Shown: piece by piece, positions 44,501 through 53,500 of the stretch
Position numbering within the stretch: position 1 is the stretch's first letter
Layout: every line of letters begins with the position of its first letter
Source: Chromobotia macracanthus
Lineage: Eukaryota; Chordata; Actinopteri; Cypriniformes; Botiidae
Assembly (NCBI GenBank): GCA_036877525.1
Contig: JAZGTH010000009.1
Span: forward strand, 702,001-766,000
Direction of reading: 5' to 3'
Length of the DNA stretch: 64,000 nt
Position numbers and translations under genes: made by a program
The notes under the pieces: generated by a model
Databases searched by the model: none
Seen by the model: the letters and a program-made list of their open reading frames with translations, nothing else
What the model was told of the DNA's origin: nothing

Positions 44501-47500
44501 CTGGCATGCTAGAGATTACCTGGGTTACTGGTTTTCACAATGCCCACAAAACAGTTTATTGACTCAGCACAATTCAACATCAAGACATAACAAAAGAAGG
44601 AACACTCAGATGGTGTTCTAGTTTTAAATCTTGTAACCCCAATAAACGTACCCAGATTACAAACATGTGACGACTTTTGTGTAAAAACACAAACATTCAC
44701 ATTAACTTATAAAAAATAATTTTTTTATATGGTAAATAAAATACAGTCTGTGTTACTCTGATTAGTTGCTCATTTACAGAAAACAATGCAGCAAGATTCG
44801 TCAATGTATAACAAAAGCCCAGGTTGAGTTTTACAGACACTCAATCCTGCAACAGCTTGTCCTGCAGCAGCAGTTGACAGGTGTGCCGTCACTCTCAACC
44901 TGGAGACACTGAGCAGGAAAACAATAGACACTCTGGGAAACTGCGGATACTGCTGAGGGAGGCTGATTGGCATCTTTGGACCAGAGCCATGGCAATTACT
45001 TCGCTGGGGGTAGCTGGGTTGGCATCTCATGACTCTTTCTGTCGAACTGTTTGCCAACATTGCCAGTAAAAATGACTACACCAGCTGTCCAAACATAAGG
45101 AGGGGGTTTGTCCAGAGAGCATGCACAATGTATTTCAGACTGATTACAACACCTCTACATCCAGCCTGCATTAACTTTGCCCCTCAGAGCCACAAGAAGG
45201 CACAGTATCCATGATGTGTTGTTTTTCCTCTTCTTTTTTTTGGGGAGGTCAAAGGTTACAAAAATTATGATGTTTTTGCATTTTGTTTGGGGGAAATTTT
45301 GTCACATAGAACTGCAAAAATATCAACAAACAAAACAAAAACATTATAATTATGTATACAAGTAACCATGCTGTTACTTTTATGAGAAGCTTCCCAGCAA
45401 ACTAGTTGAATAAGCTGAATAATAATCTGATCTGCCAGCAGTTCTGACACTCTAAAGTTTCATGATGCTAGAACAGTGGATCTCAACATTCTTAACACCA
45501 TGTTTTACCAGCTGAGCCACAGAAAACTGCAGAAATATTAAACTGCTGACCACTAAGAGAGAGTGCATCTCTGAGGGTTATGGGTCAGAACACTTAGTTA
45601 TTTACACATGTATAAGGAAACAGACAGCAGCCAGTTCTCATCTGTCCACCTCACACAGCAGCAGGAGCTAAAGGGTTCACACATACATTAATATTGGCAT
45701 GAAATAAGCAAGTGTGATTGTTACAAGATGTTAGCCTAAGAGCCGAGAGAGTTAATTTTGGTTTAGCTGGTTGAGTATGAGCTGCAGCTGATGTTACGCC
45801 AAACATATTTTAATTTTACAAGTTGGTTCTCAAGCGTCCTTGTGTTTTCAGTGCCAGAATTTGTATCCATTAAACGGCAGAAATAAAGCAAAGAGTGAGT
45901 AAGTGCTTCAGACTAAAAGGCAGAAAAAAATCTTTTCCTGAATTTTTTGGCACGTCTCCAGTTGTCCAGTTTTCTCTCGCTCTACACTAACAGTTCCTCT
46001 CAGCGGTTATACGAGCATCTTCCTGTTTCGCTGACGTTCACATCATCACTATAGCAACCACTATATAATCTGAATTCATCTCAAAACATTGTGAACCTAA
46101 GGATTAGGTTTGAAAAACAAATTAGATTCATGCATGGCATGGGCAAGAACACAGCATTGTTGGAGGTCTAGAATCTGATTGGATGTTAGATTGTCTGTTA
46201 GAGAGCAGTAAGCTGGTTATGAAGAGAGGGGATTCAGACGATTCAGATGTGTGGATCAAGCTTTGTCAGTGATCAACATCCTCCTCTCCTGGTTTATACA
46301 AATTCTATAACCTTTACCTGTGCACCTGCCCTCAGGTGACACCCTTTATGTAAAATGATCAATAAAAATAAATAACTGACCAAAGAGAGATTCTATCATC
46401 AGCAGAGAGAGCAACAGCCACCTTCAACATCTCATGATAGCACTATGATGCAGTAAGAATTTTATATGCAGTTAATCATTTCAAATGAGGGAAATTCAAA
46501 ATGGTCCATTTATAATGATTCATTTTAAGATAATAACTCACTCTAAGCGAGAAGTGCTCTGAATTTAAAATTGCCAGTTGAAAAAAATCTACTAAGCACG
46601 CTGTTTTCGGTGCTTATGTGACTGATGTCCCACTGTACAAGCAGTTTTCATCACCCACCGAGAAATAACTGTGACAAACCCCTTAACTATTTGCATATGT
46701 TAATCAGTTGTAAAGAAAAATGTCCAAATTATATTTTGTGGCAAAGCTTAAAAGAGCAACAGCTGAAGAGATTTTTGAAGAAATGCTGGAACAGCTCATC
46801 TTCTCATATATGTACAGAGTCCAATGTAACATAAACTGGACTGATAATATTGGAGTATATATGGCCTGCAAATACAACTCACCAGAAAAGGCATCATTAC
46901 ATCTGCAATGTAAACAAACAGAGCACCAAGAGCGAAACCAGCAGCCACAGGGAAGAACGCAAAGTCCCCGTATTTCCCCGATTCCTTTGCCATCTCAATC
47001 GCAGGGGCCAGAAGTGACCAATAGGAAGCCGCCAGCATGACCTAAGGAAAAGAGAAGAGCCAAAGACATCGTTACCACAGACAGAAAACAATCTGGAAAG
47101 AAAACGTACAGATAGAGGCTTTCTCACAGCCACTGGAATTGTCTTCTCTTTTGGTTTTAGTTTCTTTACACTACAATCTCTTTCAGCTGAAATAACTAGA
47201 TTTGCACTGAAGGAAATGCCAGTGTTAAGCAGCAAAAGAACAGTGTTAGATTTAGGTGTTAGTTCTAAGGAAAATTCAATGAGGCATCAGAGTCTCAAAA
47301 CGACACATTTTAATATATATATTATATATATATATATATGTGTATATATGTATAATATATATATATATATGACGACGACATCACTTAAGACTAAAGAATC
47401 TATCAACCTGCAATGCAACCTCATCATACAGACACATCCTCGTAATGAAAAGAACAAAATGATGACCTCTTTATAAAGTGTTTAGATGAGGATAGTACTC

Positions 47501-50500
47501 TAAAGAAAAAACCTTCATAAACCTTCAAAACCTTCAGAAATCTTCATATGGACAGCTTTGAAGAATCTGTGATTTGATCTTTGTTTTTTAGTAAATCACT
47601 CTGTATTAGCATGATATGCAGTGAATGTGCAGAGTGAGGCTGTGCTGAAATAAAAGCTGTGCATACTGCACAGTATATACTAGACGTTTCGTAATACAAT
47701 GTGTGAAACACATTGCAGTATAAACACTGCAAAACATACAGCTGTAGTATGTTAGTCTGCTGATCTTATTAGCATGCAAGACACAAGACAGCTGAATTCT
47801 CATGTTCTCTAACTCCCTCCTTTTATTTTGTGCTCAACAATAGCAAGTCAGTTAAAATACATTACTCATGCCTGCCTGCATTACTCGAAGCATTACAAAG
47901 ACTAGAGGCTTTCCATTGACCCTCCTGCATCAGTTACACAGTCAAAGGAAATGGTTCCTTTCTACATCTGGTGGATCATGTTAGATCTTCTGAAATTCCC
48001 TGTGATCAGGTGTGTTATTCAGCAGTTTCTGAAGAGGAATGCAGCTGGTACACATACAGACAGCTTTAGGAATGTTGAAAGCTATTGTTATCTACAACAC
48101 AGCACAATATAAATACATCACACTTTCTATTCCGGTGGGATCCTTTTTGTTTGACACCTGTTACATCACACTTTTTGTTATCTGTGGCATATAACCCCCC
48201 TCACTCATAAACGTCCTCTAATGTTCCAGACTCCCAGTGTGCATGCTCTAGCATGAATAAATCATGCAAATCGCCATCTCATGTTTACTGTTGTATTTGC
48301 ATAAGTGTTTCATGTTTCGTCTGAATTATGTGTTACATGGTCAGCTTAGTGCATCTCTTCCTCTGACGACATGGTTTTGGGTGTGACCATCATTGTGGTT
48401 TGCATATATATTGCCATCTCTGTAAAACACATATAATTCTCAAACACCATTCTCAGCATGCACACACACACTGCAATTACAGTTGCAATTACAAATTATT
48501 ATAAACTTACCATTGTGAATTGGGTTGAAGTAAGGAGATAGTTTAGAACACTAATCTGTTATGTACTTGCTCATTAACTGTTGTTCATTTTTAACTAAAA
48601 ACAGATATATACAGAACATAGAAAAATGGCTACGCTAATTAAAGTACCTACAAGGAAATCATTTGAACAAGCTATCTTTAGCATTTACAATGTCATTTCC
48701 TTTGCTGTCAAGGCAGCAGTTACCTCTGTATTGGAGCAGTGTGGCTACTGGTTAAAGAGCTAGACTTGTAACCAGATGGTCACCAGTTCAGTTCTTTATG
48801 CCAGCAGGAAACAACTGAGGTACCCCTGAGCAAAGCCCCTTACCCCAATTGCTCCCTGGGTGCTGCAGTGTTGCCCACTGTTCCGGGTGTGTGTTTACGA
48901 TTTATAGTGTGTGTGTGTTCACAACTCACTACTCCAATGCGTATGTGTGTACTAACTGGATGGGTTTAATGCAGAGGACAAATTCTGAATATGAATCACC
49001 AAACTTTGCCGGCACATCACTTCTACTTTTATTTGTGATTTATTATTATTACAGTTTTTTCCTGCTGCCTTATTTGACATCTGTTACCTTTGGGAGAAAA
49101 GCTGTTATTAACCTCAAAGCTGCCACTTTCAGGTTTTTTCATAATGACAATCTATTCTCTTCCATGATTTTGCCGCAGGAGAAATACTGAACTAGTCTTA
49201 GCTGTGAATTTTAGGTCAATGTGTGGTGAGGTGTGTTATTTATTTTCTTTTGGGAAGGGGCAATTACTTCATTTCCTTTGGCACCTTTTCTCTCAGGAGG
49301 AAGTTGGCTATGCAGAGAAAAGCATGATAAGTTCTTTACTGGAGTGTCCAGACACACACTCAGACACAGACGATGGTGTCTGCTCAGTTAATAGCTAATT
49401 ACTGCCGCAGTGATTGCACTGGAGCCTTGAGCCTCATGATTCACTGATAACACCCTGACTGGAAAAAAAAATAAATCACAGGCAACTCAGTAACAGAGAA
49501 ATGATATACAGCTGACACTGAGATAAACAACCTTTACAGCAATGTAATTCCTTTACTAAAGTAAATGAATCATATTTTAATCCAGTCTTATGCTGTGTAG
49601 AAAAAGCAGTATGTGCCAGTTACAGGTTAAAATAAATGAAGATCTCCAGGAAATCACATTTTCCACCGATTTGTACACTAAAAATCTTGAACTGAAATCA
49701 TTAGTTAATGTAGCCTGAGGAGGAGTTGCTTTCTACTCTTATGTTTATAATAAAGTTAAATGAGGCCAGAGCTCTCAGGTGTGACAACCATTCAAGTGAT
49801 GCCTATCACAGAGCAGAAGCATTCACATAGCACCCGTTATGTGGCCCAAACTGGAACATTCTGACAATATATGAAACATTTGAGCAATCACATTTGGTTA
49901 TTAGTCACATAAAATCTCCATAAAGATCCAAACAATGCAGTATAATTTCAGCTAATGAAGCAAAAGATAAAAACAGAAGATGGTAAATGTATTTACTGCC
50001 CATGTAGTCTCAAAAAAATAATAATAGTGAATAAATTTTGGCTTTTTAAAATTTTGGAGCCCAGTCGAGAAACACCCTGCACATCCCAGATTGGAGAATT
50101 AGATAAAGTGAGGTCATTAAAACACAGAGAAGTAATGCCAGAATGTCAGTGGTGGATTATAAATGTTTCAAATATGTATAATCACCCCCATTCCTCACTG
50201 TCCAATGCAACAAAGCAAGTAATAATCACCACAAATCAATGAAAGAACATGTCCGAAACACTGTAGTCTGGTATACAGCTGAAGATCACTGCAGTGCATA
50301 TGTAATGTGCTGCTTCAGTTTAGGTGGGCAGTGCTGCCTTAAATCTCTGAAAGTGTAAACCATTGCCTAAACAGAAAAACTTGCACCTCAACAGCAGGAG
50401 TGTGGAGGTCAAATGTAGATTTATTGCTCTCTCTGTCCCTCTGTCCGTCCCTCTCTCTGTCCCTCTGTCCGTCCGTCTGTCTGTCCGTCCCTCTCTCTCT

Positions 50501-50525
50501 GTCTGTCTGTCTGTCCGTCCCTCTC

Positions 50526-50570
<45 letters not shown>

Positions 50571-53500
50571 GTCTGTCTGTCTGTCTGTCTCTCTCCAGTT
50601 GACACTTTTTAGCTGAATGACGCACAACATTTCAATAAATTCCATTTATATTACTGCTGTGATTCTAAAACTGCAGTACATTCCAGCATGAGCAATGTCC
50701 CTCAAATCAATCAGCTACACATGAATGGAGCTTAAAATAAACATGAACAAGCAAGAACACAAATATTGAAGGGCAACTAAATTCAGCTTCAGAGTGTGTG
50801 AATCTCACAAACAGATATTGTTAATAAACATTCACATAAAAACAGAGAGAAGACAAACTAAAAAACTTCAAAACTTCCTTTGGTCTCGTTTTTTTTGTAT
50901 GAGGTTTTCCAATCATGTCATTTACAAGAACATAACACCAACATATTATAAAAGGACTATTCCTTAATTGAATTTCCACATTTGAATAAACAGATGAAGT
51001 GGATTATACCAACCTGATAATGTTAATTTAATAAAATACTTTAAGACAAGCGTGGCAACACTGATTTGTTTGCATGCAGTTTGTAATTGCCCCAGTTTTA
51101 AGTTTTATGGTAATTTTCCTAAAAGAGAACAACATTTTCCTAAAGCTGCTGGGTAATTTTATACTGCTAAATTCACCAAATACAAATCACCAAAACAAGG
51201 ACTGTTTTAAACAAGTTTCCTGACACACTGACAATTAGCTTGTCCCATCCCATACTGATGCTATTGGTTGAGCCAATGTCACTGTGTCAGGTTGGTCTGG
51301 ATGTTGAAACACAACGGAATGTTTTGGAAGTTCCACAGAGCCGACGTCTTTCTCATAATTGTTACATACATCAGCTTTTCGGTTTCCTTATGTGGACAAA
51401 ATAGCTGTGAAAAATAAATGAAGTATTTGCAATAAATAAACAGAAGGAATGCAAAACAATAAATTTACAAATAGAAATAAATTTCTCAACTGTGAAATAT
51501 GAAACAAGACAGGGTTCAAATTAGCCATGAACCTTCTTAGGGCCAATTAAACTGTAATTGATTCCTTTCTGCTATTTATTACTGCTCTCGGTCAAAGCTC
51601 TAATAGACGACACCTCACGCTGTTCTCTGTGGGCTGCTCTGATCACTGCTGTGATGGTTTCTTTCATGAGCTCTTTGAGCCACTATTGATTTCTAATCAT
51701 GTTCAGTGAAGGGGACGGAGTGCTTTAGACCGAACTTAAATTCTACATCCTGTTTAATTAAATCCATCCAGCTTCTCTAAGAGGTCTGCTCAGTACACTG
51801 GCCACAGTGCTGATGATTACACACAGAAGATATGCTACACTCTGGCCTGGGAGTGGATAACACAGGCCACACAGAATCTGTGTCTGTGAATCAGAAACAT
51901 ACGGATGCAATGCCCCGGATGCATACGGGGCAGTTGTGGCCCACTGGTAAGTGAGTCAGGTTTGTAATCAGAAGGTTGCTGTTTTGATTCAAGCGCTGGC
52001 AGGTAGCAACTAAAGTGCCCTTGAGCAAGGCACTTAACCCCCAATTGCTCCCCAGGTGCAGTAGCGTGCTGCCCACTGCTCCGGGTGTGTGCTCACCCCT
52101 CACCAGTGATTGGTTAAATGCAGGTCACATTTTGGGTATGGGTTACAATATCTGACAAATGTCACTTTCACTTTCAACTGCTGGCATACTCCGCACACTC
52201 ACATCAGAAGCTCTCAACCTTCACGCACGCAGGCACGCACGCACGCAGGCATGCACGCAGGCACGCACGCACGCAGGCAGGCACGCACGCAGGCAGGCAC
52301 GCAGGCAGGCACGCACGCACGCACGCAGGTACACAGACAAAGAAACACACTCACATACACAAACTCATATCAGAAGCTCCCAATCTTCACACAGACTTAC
52401 ACTCACTTACACTTGTTTATTTACATACACACAGCATTCACTTTCACATTACTCAGTCCATTATTATTCTTCCATTGCCTTGAAGAGTCTTAATTTTTTT
52501 TCTCCATGTAAAAGTAAAAAACATACTTCACTTTCTCCGAGATCAGGAAGTTCCTGTCTGCACAGTAATCAATTGTTGATTAAGGTCATGTCATAAAAAA
52601 ATGTTTCTCCTGTTTTTGAAATAAAGTTTCTATGAAAACATACTGTGACTTTTAGAACTCAAAACTTTTTCACCGTTCTAAAAAGACCATTTCTCAAAAC
52701 CAAGCTGCAAAAACACCTTCTTACAAAATCCAACAATTCTAGTTGTCAGGAAACATTAAGTATTACTGTCCATGTTTACACATCAACAACACCCACAGCA
52801 ACAGCCAGTGATGTTGAAATAATAATGATGACAAATTGATCGTAACACCAGAAGAAAAATAAACCATCACTTCTATACGATAGTATTACACTATTTAAAT
52901 CAATTATTCAATTCATTCATTAATTTCAACCCTGTTCATTTTGGCTTGATCTCAGTAGTTTGTGAATGTCACATTGTAACACAGGCTTTGCAAAGAGTTC
53001 GTTACTGATGGATGAGGAAATCAAAACCTCTATTACACCTGACAGCAAATTCACACTTGCTGTCTTTAACTATCATTATAAGTTTAACATGATTAAAAGT
53101 ATTCCAAATTAACATTTTAAACAGACTCGAGTGTTGTGGTACACCAGCACACTGCTGCCAGGGACATGAGTCTGCATCACAACCCAACAGCATTCAGCCC
53201 CTCCACTCCCTAATCATTTCTGTTTTGGTCTAATAAAAAGCAAGGACACAAACACAGACGACTGCGACTTCTTGTGATTACAGCCATTTATCTCTAGAAC
53301 ACAACAAAGACTAAACCACACAAATTCTTTAAACACATTTCTGGTGACAGAAATTTCGCACAACTACAAGTTTTATAATTTGCCACACAAATCAGAGTAA
53401 CGGTCAATCATAATTTCTTCAGCTTCCCAACAGCCTATCCAGATGTTGTTACCACCTCACTCCACCCCAAAGTTCTTTATGATCTTCTGAGTGTACTTGC

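Larger units (their letters stand above)
21479..46882 (-). other. slc39a11: slc39a11 intron 4 (25.4 kb)
   Basis: Bounded by a GTGAGT donor and a TTTTTTACAG acceptor. Contents I could recognise: a 27-bp tandem repeat (23404-23560), a DANA-like SINE (26031-26156), overlapping inverted repeats near 31016-31066, an (ACGC)n run near 36392, a short hairpin at 38047-38072 and a perfect 17-bp hairpin at 42693-42730. Several 150-300-bp segments (28600-28790, 31540-31830, 33215-33415, 36205-36390, 37860-37990) are rich in homeobox, octamer and E-box motifs and may be enhancers. No coding exon seen. Confidence 0.8.

Noticed and set aside
48849..49190. 113-aa plus-strand reading frame
   Set aside because: Its first half is the HE1-like SINE and the remainder has no similarity.
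50320..50645. Arg/Asp/Thr-rich and Ser/Leu-rich reading frames
   Set aside because: Translations of the CTGT/CTCT microsatellite.
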